DNA of 56,558 nt from an uncultured Paraglaciecola sp. (lineage in GTDB: Bacteria; Pseudomonadota; Gammaproteobacteria; Enterobacterales; Alteromonadaceae), in NCBI RefSeq assembly GCF_937123705.1, contig NZ_CAKZKO010000154.1, forward strand, positions 1 to 56,558, written 5' to 3'. This document shows, one piece after another, positions 26,300 through 35,214 of the stretch (position 1 is its first letter; every line of letters begins with the position of its first letter). The notes under the pieces were generated by a model that saw only the letters and a list, made by a program, of their open reading frames with translations, ran no database searches and had not been told where the DNA came from. The position numbers and the translations under genes were made by a program.

Positions 26300-27850
26300 A
26301 TGGGTTCAGGTTTGAACACTGTGAGTTTTGGCGCTCAAAGAATCACAATAGAAGATGTTGTTCGCATTGCCCTGCATGATACCCAGGTTGAATTGTCTAA
26401 CGCCCCATCTTTTACCCAAAAAGTCGATGCAGGGGTCAGTTTTCTTGACCAGTTACTCAAAGAAGAAGGCCATATTTACGGCGTGACTACTGGCTACGGC
26501 GATTCTTGCACAGTTGAAGTGCCGTTATCCCTTGTGGATGAGTTACCTATGCATCTCACTCGTTTTCATGGCTGTGGATTAGGAGAGTTTTTCTCGCCAG
26601 AAGAGGGACGAGCCATATTGGCAACGCGGTTGGTTTCCTTGTCGCAGGGGTATTCTGGGGTGAGTTGGGATCTCCTAAACTTGCTGGTGGATATGCTCAA
26701 CAAACACATTATTCCAGTGATCCCGCAAGAAGGATCGGTAGGAGCAAGTGGTGACTTAACGCCTTTATCTTATGTGGCAGGTGCACTTATTGGCGAGCGC
26801 GATGTTTATTATCAAGGCAAAGTTATGGCCAGTAGCGAAGCCTTTAAACAAGCCAGTTTAAAGCCTATAAAATTGCGGCCTAAAGAAGGGCTAGCCATAA
26901 TGAATGGCACGGCTGTGATGACAGCATTAGCCTGTAAGGCCTATGATCGCGCAGAATATTTAACCAAATTAATGGCCAGAATTACGGCCTTGTCCAGCCT
27001 TGCGTTAAAGGGTAATAGTAATCATTTTGATGACATTCTATTTAGTGTCAAACCCCATCCAGGGCAAAATGAAATTGCCGCTTGGATACAGCATGATCTA
27101 AATCATCATTCTCATCCGCGCAACTCTCAGCGATTACAAGATCGCTATTCAATTCGTTGTGCGCCACATATTATTGGAGTGTTGCAAGACAGTTTACCTT
27201 GGTTTAGAAGTTTTATTGAAAACGAATTAAACAGCGCCAACGACAACCCAATAGTCGATGGTGTAGGTGAGCACGTTTTACATGGCGGGCACTTTTATGG
27301 TGGGCATATTGCCATGGCCATGGACTCCATGAAAAACTGTGTGGCCAACTTGGCAGACTTAGCCGACCGTCAGATAGCGACTATGGTAGATGTGAAAATG
27401 AACCATGGATTGCCGTCTAACTTGTCTGCTGCTAAAGCAGAACGCAGTTTTATCAATCACGGTTTTAAAGCGATTCAAATTGGCTGCTCGGCGTGGACCG
27501 CAGAAGCACTAAAACTCACTATGCCAGCCAGCGTATTCTCTCGCTCAACTGAATGCCACAACCAAGACAAAGTGAGTATGGGCACCATAGCGGCCAGAGA
27601 TTGCTTGCGGGTGTTGCAGTTAACCGAGCAAGTCGTTGCTGCCACCTTATTAGCATCTGTCCAGGGTATTTGGCTGCGAATTGAAAATGGTGAATTAGAT
27701 AAAAACTCTTTGACCACAGATGTCAGTACTATGTTGGATGACATCAGCAGTTTCTTCACCTTGATTGATGAAGATAGGCCGACCGATAAACTCCTGCGAG
27801 AAACCATAGAATATATTCAGCAAAAAAGATGGACCTTGTATGAAAGCTAA
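26300..27850 (+). CDS. MIO-type aromatic amino acid ammonia-lyase
   Basis: 516 residues. It removes ammonia from an aromatic amino acid to give the matching acrylic acid. The self-forming MIO cofactor triad A149-S150-G151 is in GSVGASGDLTPL, and the catalytic tyrosine is Y60 in IYGVTTGYG. Numbering happens to match Rhodobacter tyrosine ammonia-lyase, whose selectivity pair H89-L90 reads F89-H90 here. HNQDKVSMGT near 417 is closer to tyrosine or phenylalanine lyases than to histidine lyase. Its place in an aryl polyene operon argues for production of a cinnamate- or coumarate-type starter, not histidine catabolism. GGAG lies nine bases before the ATG. Confidence 0.9.
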   Translation: MGSGLNTVSFGAQRITIEDVVRIALHDTQVELSNAPSFTQKVDAGVSFLDQLLKEEGHIYGVTTGYGDSCTVEVPLSLVDELPMHLTRFHGCGLGEFFSPEEGRAILATRLVSLSQGYSGVSWDLLNLLVDMLNKHIIPVIPQEGSVGASGDLTPLSYVAGALIGERDVYYQGKVMASSEAFKQASLKPIKLRPKEGLAIMNGTAVMTALACKAYDRAEYLTKLMARITALSSLALKGNSNHFDDILFSVKPHPGQNEIAAWIQHDLNHHSHPRNSQRLQDRYSIRCAPHIIGVLQDSLPWFRSFIENELNSANDNPIVDGVGEHVLHGGHFYGGHIAMAMDSMKNCVANLADLADRQIATMVDVKMNHGLPSNLSAAKAERSFINHGFKAIQIGCSAWTAEALKLTMPASVFSRSTECHNQDKVSMGTIAARDCLRVLQLTEQVVAATLLASVQGIWLRIENGELDKNSLTTDVSTMLDDISSFFTLIDEDRPTDKLLRETIEYIQQKRWTLYES

Positions 27851-28271
27851 ACCCATATTAACGGCCACAACCGAGCTAGAAGTGCAGTTTTTTGATGTGG
27901 ATTCTATGCGCGTGGTTTGGCATGGTAATTATGTCAAATATCTTGAAGTAGCCCGCTGTGAGTTACTCAAATTATTCGATTACAACTACCTGCAAATGGA
28001 AGCCTCGGGCTACATGTGGCCCATTGTTGATATGCGTCTTAAATATGTGGCATCGGCTAAGTTGAGTGAATGGGTAACCATTGAAGCGCGCCTCGTTGAA
28101 TATCAAACCCGCCTAAAAATTGATTATATAGTGCGAGACAAGGCAACTGGTACAGTGTTAACCAAAGCCCATACAATACAAGTGGCAGTAGAAATAGCTA
28201 CAGGTGAAATGTCATTTACCACCCCCCAGTGTTTGCTTGATAAATTATCCCCGTTTTTAAATAAGGAATAA
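27840..28271 (+). CDS. Acyl-CoA/acyl-ACP thioesterase (ApeK-like)
   Basis: 143 residues, a 4-hydroxybenzoyl-CoA/YbgC-type hot-dog protein. FFDVDSMRVVWHGNY (residues 17-31) holds the catalytic acid, followed by the long helix YLEVARCELL. It could release the finished polyene acid or edit stalled ACPs. The ATG overlaps the ammonia-lyase gene by 11 bases, so the two are translationally coupled. Confidence 0.88.
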   Translation: MKAKPILTATTELEVQFFDVDSMRVVWHGNYVKYLEVARCELLKLFDYNYLQMEASGYMWPIVDMRLKYVASAKLSEWVTIEARLVEYQTRLKIDYIVRDKATGTVLTKAHTIQVAVEIATGEMSFTTPQCLLDKLSPFLNKE

Positions 28272-28273
28272 AT

Positions 28274-29518
28274 ATGAACAAGAGTGAAGTATGTGATGTG
28301 GTTATCATTGGTGCAGGCCCCTCTGGCGCAATCGCTGCTTCAATGCTGGTTCAAGATGGTTGGAATGTTGTTGTGGTTGAGCGGGAGAGTTTCCCACGTT
28401 TTTCTATAGGCGAGAGTTTACTGCCACATTGCATGGAATTTGTTGAAAAAGCGGGCATGTTAGATGCGCTAAATGCCAGTGCTGAAGAGCTAGATTTTCA
28501 GTATAAAAATGGCGCGGCCTTTTATCGCAAAGGCGAGCGTTCACAGTTTGATTTCGAGGAAAAATTCTCTCAAGGGCCAGGCACTACTTTTCAAGTTAAA
28601 CGCGCCGCCTTCGATAAGTTATTAGCCGATCAAGCCAGTCAATTTGGCGCCGACATACGTTATCAGCAAAGCGTTGAAGCAGTGCAAACCGATGAAAATG
28701 GCGCTACATTAACCATTTCTTCAGGTGATGAGCGTTATCAGCTAAAAGCCCGATTTGTGCTTGATGCCAGTGGTTTTGGTCGTGTGTTGCCACGTTTATT
28801 GGATCTGAATCTACCTAGCGATTTACCGCCGCGGATCGCGGTTTTTACTCACTTTAAAGACAATATCCCAGCCGATGCCAATTTTGACCGCAATAAAATA
28901 TTGATTACCGTGCACCCAGAAATTGAAGATGTATGGTATTGGTTAATCCCATTTTCAGATGGCACCTCGAGCTTAGGGGTTGTCACCCGTCCAGAGTTGT
29001 TTAACGATCATGACCCGCTTAACGAGCAGCTATTATCCTTTATTCATCAGGATGACAACTTAACCGAATTGTTTAAAAACGCCGAGATATTACAACCCGC
29101 CAGAAAAATAGGCGGTTATTCTGCGGATGTGAAATCCTTATTCGGCCCTAGTTTTGCATTATTAGGTAATGCCGGTGAATTTCTCGATCCGGTGTTTTCA
29201 TCTGGAGTGACGATCGCCATGCGCTCGGCTGTGAGTGCCGCGCAACTTGTCAGCCGTGAACTTAAAGGGGAACAGGTCGATTGGCAGGTTGAATATGCCG
29301 ATGAGTTGAGACGAGGGGTTGAAGTCTTTAAGACCTTTGTCACCTCTTGGTATGACACTAGTTTCCAAAATGTGGTTTTTTTCCAGTCTGATGATAGTGA
29401 AATTAAACCCATGATCACCTCGATTCTAGCCGGTTATGCCTGGGATGAAAGCAATCCATTTGTGAAAAGCTCGCGCCGTGGCATGCGTATGTTAGCTAAG
29501 TTATGTGAAGCGGATTAA
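28274..29518 (+). CDS. Flavin-dependent halogenase-like FAD monooxygenase
   Basis: 414 residues. The FAD site GAGPSG is at residues 13-18, GESLLP at 46-51, DASGFGR at 164-170 and a C-terminal LLGNAGEFLDPVFSSG near 297-312. The halogenase marker WxWxIP is present as WYWLIP at 221-226, and a lysine at 78 in KNGAAF could be the catalytic lysine. These features fit halogenases acting on phenolic or carrier-bound substrates; close relatives that only oxidise also exist. Xanthomonadins, a known aryl polyene group, are brominated, so halogenation of the aryl head is plausible. Two bases after the thioesterase gene. Confidence 0.82.
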   Translation: MNKSEVCDVVIIGAGPSGAIAASMLVQDGWNVVVVERESFPRFSIGESLLPHCMEFVEKAGMLDALNASAEELDFQYKNGAAFYRKGERSQFDFEEKFSQGPGTTFQVKRAAFDKLLADQASQFGADIRYQQSVEAVQTDENGATLTISSGDERYQLKARFVLDASGFGRVLPRLLDLNLPSDLPPRIAVFTHFKDNIPADANFDRNKILITVHPEIEDVWYWLIPFSDGTSSLGVVTRPELFNDHDPLNEQLLSFIHQDDNLTELFKNAEILQPARKIGGYSADVKSLFGPSFALLGNAGEFLDPVFSSGVTIAMRSAVSAAQLVSRELKGEQVDWQVEYADELRRGVEVFKTFVTSWYDTSFQNVVFFQSDDSEIKPMITSILAGYAWDESNPFVKSSRRGMRMLAKLCEAD

Positions 29519-29522
29519 TACT

Positions 29523-30725
29523 ATGGGCACAGGCCAATCTGCTGTGGCAGATCCTATTTATATCAACGATTTTGGTTTAGTTAACGCCTTAGGCGACAAC
29601 CTTGCAGATATCAGTCAGCACTTATTTTCTGGCTCGCAACAAGGCTTTGTGCAGCGAGGCGATATTTTGCCTGAAGCAACAGTGTTTGTAGCCGAAGTAG
29701 CGAGTGAGTTGCCAAGCTTAGTTGCCTATCCTGCACATTTTCAGAGTCGCAATAATCAATTAGCTTTGCTGGCTTATCAACAAATTGCAGCGACTGTTGA
29801 GTCTCTTAAACAAAAGTATTCTGCGTCGAGAATAGGCGTTATTTTGGGCACCAGTACTTCAGGTATCGCCCAAGGTGAACAAGCAATGCAGGCAAGGCAA
29901 CAGACTGGAGAATTTCCATCAGACTATGATTATCGCGTCCAAGAAATGTCCAATGTGGCTGAATTTATTAGTTTAGTGGCAGGTTTGTCTGGGGTTAGTT
30001 TTACCATTTCTACCGCTTGTTCTTCGAGTGCTAAAACTTTTATCACCGCTAACGAGTTGATCCAGACGGGAGTAATAGACGCCGCTATTGTAGGGGGTGT
30101 TGATTCGCTATGTGCCATGACAGTCAATGGTTTTAGTGCCTTGCAATCTACATCGGCGGGTATATGTAAACCTTCAAGCGTTAACCGTGATGGCATCAAC
30201 ATAGGCGAAGGCGCGGCGCTCGCCGTTATCAGTAAAGATAACGCCGAGTTACGTTTATTAGCCGGTGGCGAGTCAAGCGATGCCCATCATATGTCGGCGC
30301 CTCATCCTGAAGGGCGCGGTGCAATTGATGCCATGCAACAAGCATTAGATAAAGCGCAACTTTTATCCCAGCAGATTGATTATATTAATTTACACGGTAC
30401 CGCCACCCCTAAGAATGACGCGATGGAGGCAATAGCAGTCGATACGCTTTTTCCTCATCGGCCTTATGTGAGTTCCAGTAAAGGCAGTATTGGCCACACC
30501 TTAGGTGCAGCGGGTGCTACCGAAATCGGCTTTTGTTGCCTGATGTTACAACAACAAAAATTAGCACCTCATGTGTCGGATCATAGCCTTGATCCAGCAC
30601 TGCCCCCTCTTAAATGGGTTATAAATAGCACCGACAGTAATACTGAAATTCGTTATTGTTTAAGTAATTCTTTTGCTTTTGGTGGCAATAATGTGAGTTT
30701 AATAGTGGGGCGAGAGCATGAATAG
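29523..30725 (+). CDS. Beta-ketoacyl-ACP synthase (ApeO-like)
   Basis: About 400 residues from the ATG at 29523; a GTG at 29505 inside the previous gene is an alternative. Catalytic cysteine in ISTACSSSAK, first histidine in LHGTATPKND, second in the KGSIGHTLGAAG segment: a complete ketosynthase. It should elongate the aryl-ACP starter with malonyl units, paired with the glutamine-type chain length factor encoded at 21207. The stop overlaps the next gene by eight bases. Confidence 0.9.
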   Translation: MGTGQSAVADPIYINDFGLVNALGDNLADISQHLFSGSQQGFVQRGDILPEATVFVAEVASELPSLVAYPAHFQSRNNQLALLAYQQIAATVESLKQKYSASRIGVILGTSTSGIAQGEQAMQARQQTGEFPSDYDYRVQEMSNVAEFISLVAGLSGVSFTISTACSSSAKTFITANELIQTGVIDAAIVGGVDSLCAMTVNGFSALQSTSAGICKPSSVNRDGINIGEGAALAVISKDNAELRLLAGGESSDAHHMSAPHPEGRGAIDAMQQALDKAQLLSQQIDYINLHGTATPKNDAMEAIAVDTLFPHRPYVSSSKGSIGHTLGAAGATEIGFCCLMLQQQKLAPHVSDHSLDPALPPLKWVINSTDSNTEIRYCLSNSFAFGGNNVSLIVGREHE

Positions 30726-31179
30726 TTATCCGATAGAGCAGGTCCTGCCTCATTCCCACCCGATGATATTGGTGGATAAACTGGAGTGTTATTCAGCTAT
30801 ATCAGCCGAGTGTTCGGTGAAAATTGGCCAGCACAGTAATTTTTTTAACTCTGAGCGTAATAGTGTGCCCTCTTACGTGGGTATTGAATACATGGCACAA
30901 ACTATAGCAGCCTACGCCAATGCCCTAAAACTCGAAGAAGGGGGAAAAGTTAGCTTAGGTTTTTTAGTGAGTTCCCGTAGTTATACTACCCAAGTGCGAG
31001 AATTTACCTTGGGCACAGAATTACACATTTATGTAGAGTTGCTATTGAAAGAAGCCAATGGCCTAAGCGTGTTTAGCTGCGCCATCAAACAAGGTGAGCA
31101 AGTTGTGGTCGAAGCCAAAATTAATGTATTTGAGCCAGACAATCCAGAGCAGTATTTGCAGGAGCAACAAGACAAATGA
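30718..31179 (+). CDS. 3-hydroxyacyl-ACP dehydratase-like protein (ApeP-like)
   Basis: 153 residues, a hot-dog protein. VLPHSHPMILVDKL (residues 9-22) resembles the FabZ start with its catalytic histidine, and YVGIEYMAQTIAAYA resembles the central helix. In E. coli it partners with ApeI, here at 24121. Encoded between ketosynthase and ketoreductase with overlaps on both sides. Confidence 0.87.
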   Translation: MNSYPIEQVLPHSHPMILVDKLECYSAISAECSVKIGQHSNFFNSERNSVPSYVGIEYMAQTIAAYANALKLEEGGKVSLGFLVSSRSYTTQVREFTLGTELHIYVELLLKEANGLSVFSCAIKQGEQVVVEAKINVFEPDNPEQYLQEQQDK

Positions 31180-31901
31180 ATAGACGAGTATTAGTAACAG
31201 GTTCGAGTAAAGGCATTGGCCAAGCCGTAGCCTTAAAATTAGCGCGAGAAGGCTTTGATATCACAGTGCATTGTCGCAATGATGCCGAAGGTGCCGAGCA
31301 AACTGTTGCTGCCATAAAAGAGTTAGGAGTAAATGCTTACTATCTGCAATGTGATGTTGCCAATAGGGACCAGTGTAAAGAGGTGTTCGACGCCGATGTA
31401 GCAGAGTTTGGCGCTTATTACGGCATAGTGTGTAATGCTGGTGTCACTCGGGATACGGCTTTTCCTGCCATGACAGGTGAAGAATGGGACAGTGTGATCC
31501 ATACTAATTTAGATGGTATGTACAATGTTTTGCATCCTTTGGTTATGCCTATGGTCAGTAAACGCAAAGGTGGGCGTATAGTTACTATGGCTTCTGTATC
31601 TGGCGTGGTTGGAAATCGCGGGCAGGTCAATTATAGCGCTTCTAAAGGAGGGGTAATTGCAGCCACTAAAGCGTTATCATTAGAGCTTGCCAAGCGTAAA
31701 ATCACAGTTAATTGTGTGGCCCCAGGTTTAATTGATACAGGTATGACAGACGATCTACCTATGGATGAAATCATAAAAATGATCCCTCTAAAACGAGTCG
31801 GGCAAGTGCATGAAGTTGCCGCCGCAGTGGCCTTTTTGATGTCGGATGATGCGTCTTATATCACCAGACAAGTCATTTCAATTAACGGTGGTATGGCCTA
31901 A
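31176..31901 (+). CDS. 3-oxoacyl-ACP reductase, FabG-like (ApeQ-like)
   Basis: 241 residues, a classical short-chain dehydrogenase. The NADPH loop TGSSKGIGQA is at the N-terminus, NAGVTRD near 87, the catalytic serine in ASVSGV and YSASK with the catalytic tyrosine and lysine near 151-155. It reduces each beta-keto intermediate before dehydration. Overlaps its neighbours by four bases and one base. Confidence 0.92.
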   Translation: MNRRVLVTGSSKGIGQAVALKLAREGFDITVHCRNDAEGAEQTVAAIKELGVNAYYLQCDVANRDQCKEVFDADVAEFGAYYGIVCNAGVTRDTAFPAMTGEEWDSVIHTNLDGMYNVLHPLVMPMVSKRKGGRIVTMASVSGVVGNRGQVNYSASKGGVIAATKALSLELAKRKITVNCVAPGLIDTGMTDDLPMDEIIKMIPLKRVGQVHEVAAAVAFLMSDDASYITRQVISINGGMA

Positions 31902-33124
31902 TGAAGCGCGTTGTTATAACAGGTATGGGTACAATTTCGGCCTTTGGTGACAACTGGAGTGAGTTTGAAGGTCACCTGCGCAGTAAGAAAAATTCGGTGG
32001 TGCAGGTGCCAAAATGGCAAGATGTAAAAGGTCTACATACTAGGCTGGCCGCTCCTATCCCTAATTTTGTTAAACCTAGCCATTATACCCGCAAGCAAAC
32101 TCGCTCCATGGGCCGAGTATCGGTGATGGCCACCAGAGCCACAGAAATAGCCTTAGAGCAAAGTCAGTTACTCGGTAGCGATACGCTAACCAATGGTGAT
32201 ACGGGCATTTCATACGGATCGTCAATTGGCTCGACTCCACCCATAGTGGGCTTTGGTGATTTACTCAAAAGCCATGATATGTCGGGTATTACTGCCACCA
32301 GCTATATTCAAATGATGAGCCACACCACAGCCGTCAACTTAGGGGTGTTTTTCTCAGTTAAGGGGCGTATTCACACGACCAGTTCAGCTTGTACCTCAAG
32401 CTCACAAGGCATTGGTTATGCTTACGAGGCCATTAAATTTGGTAAACAAAAAGTGATGATAGCCGGTGGCGCCGAAGAGCTATGTATCTCTGCCGTAGCG
32501 GTGTTTGATACGCTATTTGCCACCAGTACCTTAAACGACCAGCCTCAATTAACGCCTCGTCCTTTTGATGTGGACCGAGATGGTTTAGTCATAGGTGAAG
32601 GGGCAGGCACGCTCATTCTTGAAGAATATGAACATGCCCGTGCCAGAGGGGCGACAATCTTGGCCGAAGTGGTTGGTTTTGCGACTAATTCCGACGGTAT
32701 GCATGTGACGCAACCCAATTCGAATACTATGGGTATCGCCATGGAAATGGCGTTGCAAGATGCGGCGCTACCCGCCAGTGAAATTGGTTTTGTGAGTGCC
32801 CACGGCACAGCAACCGATAAAGGGGATATCGCCGAAACCACAGCCACAGAACGAGTGTTAGGTAAACACAAACCTATTAGTTCGCTTAAAAGTTACCTTG
32901 GACATACCTTAGGTGCGTGCGGTGCGATCGAAGCCTGGTCGAGCATTGAAATGATGAATCACCAATGGTTTGCGCCTACCATTCAATTAAACAATATTGA
33001 TCCTGAGTGCGGCGATTTGGATTACATCACAGGGGAGGGTAAAAACATTGATACCGAGTTTGTGATGTCGAATAACTTTGCCTTTGGTGGCATTAATACT
33101 TCGCTTATTTTTAAACGGGTTTGA
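31901..33124 (+). CDS. Beta-ketoacyl-ACP synthase (ApeR-like)
   Basis: 407 residues with all three catalytic residues: cysteine 164 in SSACTSSSQ, histidine in SAHGTATDKGD, and histidine in KSYLGHTLGACG. A second full ketosynthase is standard in aryl polyene clusters, where the ApeR type may act in the first condensation. Last gene of the right arm, followed by a bidirectional terminator. Confidence 0.9.
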   Translation: MKRVVITGMGTISAFGDNWSEFEGHLRSKKNSVVQVPKWQDVKGLHTRLAAPIPNFVKPSHYTRKQTRSMGRVSVMATRATEIALEQSQLLGSDTLTNGDTGISYGSSIGSTPPIVGFGDLLKSHDMSGITATSYIQMMSHTTAVNLGVFFSVKGRIHTTSSACTSSSQGIGYAYEAIKFGKQKVMIAGGAEELCISAVAVFDTLFATSTLNDQPQLTPRPFDVDRDGLVIGEGAGTLILEEYEHARARGATILAEVVGFATNSDGMHVTQPNSNTMGIAMEMALQDAALPASEIGFVSAHGTATDKGDIAETTATERVLGKHKPISSLKSYLGHTLGACGAIEAWSSIEMMNHQWFAPTIQLNNIDPECGDLDYITGEGKNIDTEFVMSNNFAFGGINTSLIFKRV

Positions 33125-33131
33125 TACTGAT

Positions 33132-33171
33132 GGAATAAAAAAGACGCTTTTAAAAGCGCCTTTTTTGTTTT
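33132..33171. terminator. Bidirectional terminator at the end of the right arm
   Basis: Self-complementary CGCTTTTAAAAGCG followed by CTTTTTTGTTTT on the plus strand and, on the minus strand, by CTTTTTTATT. It ends both the ApeR-like gene and the convergent lipoprotein gene. Confidence 0.75.
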
Positions 33172-33754
33172 AACGAATTTTTGTTACCTTGCCTTTGTCA
33201 TCAAAACTGATGAGCTGGCGATTCCATTTATTTGACCAATATGTCCAAGTATTGCTGTCCAAAGATAGAGTAGCGTGAATAGGTGGTCTGCCCATCGCAA
33301 AGAGTATTCCTTCTTTTGACATGCCCAGTTTAGGTTTGCCCGCCTTTATACCCTGTTGATCGAGTGCGCTTAAGTTATTGGCTTTTTGTTGTTCACAACT
33401 ACTTCCAAAGTATTGTTTAAAGTTGGCTTCTAGTGATTGTCCTGCCTTGCGAGTGTGTTTATCCCACACATAGGTGAATGTGACACCTTGATAGGTAAAC
33501 TCAATTTCATCATCATCTATGTCTTCAATTTTAATGGAAGAACACATAGGTAGCAGATAGGGTAATTGATAATTCAATGCGTACAGCACTCGGCGCTTTT
33601 GGTCGGGATGCAAGTTTACTAAAGCAACCATAGTGCCGCCTTCTTGAAATCCGCTGCCATCTTGGCTGCCAACTGTTGAAGAGCAACCAGTGACAACGGC
33701 GCTCATTGCCAAAACAAGAGGCAGCATTGATTTTGTGATTGTAGATAACTTCAT
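33170..33754 (-). CDS. Predicted lipoprotein with BamE-like C-terminus
   Basis: 194 residues; lipobox VTGC with cysteine 24 after a typical signal peptide. The C-terminal 50 residues (LGMSKEGILFAMGRPPIHA, then aromatic strands ending FDDKGKVTKIR) resemble the small SmpA/BamE fold. The middle part is unassigned and has two cysteines. It is the last gene of the dialkylresorcinol module, 35 bases after the BtrH gene. A role in the envelope handling of the pigment is a guess. Confidence 0.72.
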   Translation of the reverse strand: MKLSTITKSMLPLVLAMSAVVTGCSSTVGSQDGSGFQEGGTMVALVNLHPDQKRRVLYALNYQLPYLLPMCSSIKIEDIDDDEIEFTYQGVTFTYVWDKHTRKAGQSLEANFKQYFGSSCEQQKANNLSALDQQGIKAGKPKLGMSKEGILFAMGRPPIHATLSLDSNTWTYWSNKWNRQLISFDDKGKVTKIR

Positions 33755-33789
33755 GATTAGTCCTTTTAAAGTTAGTGGTTAAATAAGTA

Positions 33790-34809
33790 TTATTGCAACG
33801 CGCTGAGAGACAATAACCTTGTTTGCAAGTGTTTTTCCATCTCAGCACATTTGCTTAACGTTGCACTAATATCTTGCAGTGAAAGTGCTTTTCTTTTCTT
33901 GCAAAACATGACCGCTTGTACCGCAAATTCACGCCATTGATCGCCAATTTTAGTGGTTAACTGGGATAATTCAAATAACTCTGGATCATCGAGTAATTTG
34001 GATGACTCGTCTAAAAAACTCGCAAAGATAAAGCGAAACCCCGCCCCGCCTGTGCCTATTTCTTCTTGCATTCTAACGATGTGCCCTAAGTACAAACGGG
34101 CATATTTGCTGGGCTTATTTTCTAGCTCGGTTATTTTTTTCGCTAAATAATGAATGCCTTTTACCCCAAAAAAGGGCACCCCCGGAACTGGCAAACCATT
34201 CATCATTCTGGCGGTTTTTTTGATGCCTTTATAGATCTCAGGCGCTAAATCCACTTGGCTGGGGACTTCCCCTAAAATATACATTAATCCTTTGGGGGCC
34301 AAGGCACCTTTGGCAAATCGCGCCCGCTGTAGATCCTCTGGCGAGCAAGTGACTACCTCCTCAAAAACAGGGTCGCTAATCAGGTAATCACCTTGTGCAT
34401 TTTTACCATATACAGTGAGGTTATGAGCATTAAAGTGAAAGCGCATGTCTTCGGGGAAGTAAGGCAGCCAGTAAACTGAGGTTTGTAGACCAACAATATG
34501 TCCTTCAGCTAGTGCTTGATCTAAAGCCTGCATACCTTTTTGGGGATCAGAAAATTTACGGCTCTTAAGTTCAATATTGAGTTTTTTGGCTACCGTCTTA
34601 ATGATGGTTTTAGGTGGCATACGATAGGCGATCAGAGGCAGACCCGCCAGCTTAACAAAGGGTAAGTAGGCAAAAGTTAAAGCCGACGCTAAACCAAAGG
34701 CCATAGGCTCACTCATGGGCAAGCCTTTACTACTTAACATATTGGCCACCACACCAGTTTCACAGTGTGAGGATTGTTGGTGGATAAGATGATTAACGAT
34801 TTCACTCAT
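33790..34809 (-). CDS. BtrH N-terminal domain (C39-peptidase-like) protein
   Basis: 339 residues. The N-terminal SHCETGVVANML (residues 14-25) carries the nucleophile cysteine of the BtrH/C39 papain-like fold, and HFNAHNLTVYG near 125-135 and SDPVF near 146 supply the likely histidine and aspartate. BtrH is an acyl-ACP:aminoglycoside acyltransferase in butirosin synthesis. A related protein here could transfer the polyene from an ACP onto the dialkylresorcinol hydroxyl. That is inference from fold and context only. Start overlaps the next gene upstream by four bases. Confidence 0.78.
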   Translation of the reverse strand: MSEIVNHLIHQQSSHCETGVVANMLSSKGLPMSEPMAFGLASALTFAYLPFVKLAGLPLIAYRMPPKTIIKTVAKKLNIELKSRKFSDPQKGMQALDQALAEGHIVGLQTSVYWLPYFPEDMRFHFNAHNLTVYGKNAQGDYLISDPVFEEVVTCSPEDLQRARFAKGALAPKGLMYILGEVPSQVDLAPEIYKGIKKTARMMNGLPVPGVPFFGVKGIHYLAKKITELENKPSKYARLYLGHIVRMQEEIGTGGAGFRFIFASFLDESSKLLDDPELFELSQLTTKIGDQWREFAVQAVMFCKKRKALSLQDISATLSKCAEMEKHLQTRLLSLSALQ

Positions 34810-35210
34810 GGCAGTTTAGGGACGCTAGATAGTTGTGCGATGCTGACAGATAACACTTGGCTATAAATAGTGAGTTTGCGCTGGCTTAAACCGCGAAACA
34901 CTCGGGGTGTTAAGTGGCGACGTATTTGCCATTGATAAAACCCAGTGCATTGCGCCAAAGACACAATATCGAAACGACGATGACACATATGGTAAGCCAA
35001 GGCCGACACTTTGCCTTGATGGTAATTGGCAATAGCTTCTTGGGTCTGTTGCTTAAGCTCTGCAACAGCCATTTGAGTAGCAAAGTTTTCTACTTCCCAA
35101 CCACTCGATTGAATCCCGCTGTAATGGCCTTTATCATTTACCGCATAAATGAGTTTTTTATGGCCGCTATAACTAGGGCTGTCGTCTTGCGGCACCTGTT
35201 CAGTTTTCAT
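34806..35210 (-). CDS. Small protein with helix-turn-helix-like C-terminus
   Basis: 134 residues, family not recognised. The N-terminal 50 residues look disordered. The C-terminal half (LAQCTGFYQWQIRRHL, then LSQRKLTIYSQVLSVSIAQL) reads like an XRE-type helix-turn-helix followed by helices. It lies between the DarB-like and BtrH genes with overlaps or gaps of four bases, so it belongs to the module. It is the only regulator-like protein I see in the whole cluster, but it could equally be an adaptor for the condensing enzymes. Confidence 0.65.
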   Translation of the reverse strand: MKTEQVPQDDSPSYSGHKKLIYAVNDKGHYSGIQSSGWEVENFATQMAVAELKQQTQEAIANYHQGKVSALAYHMCHRRFDIVSLAQCTGFYQWQIRRHLTPRVFRGLSQRKLTIYSQVLSVSIAQLSSVPKLP

Positions 35211-35214
35211 GGGG

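Noticed and set aside
26300..27850. Histidine ammonia-lyase HutH for histidine catabolism
   Set aside because: No other hut gene nearby, the QED motif of HutH reads NQD here, and the operon context is aryl polyene synthesis.
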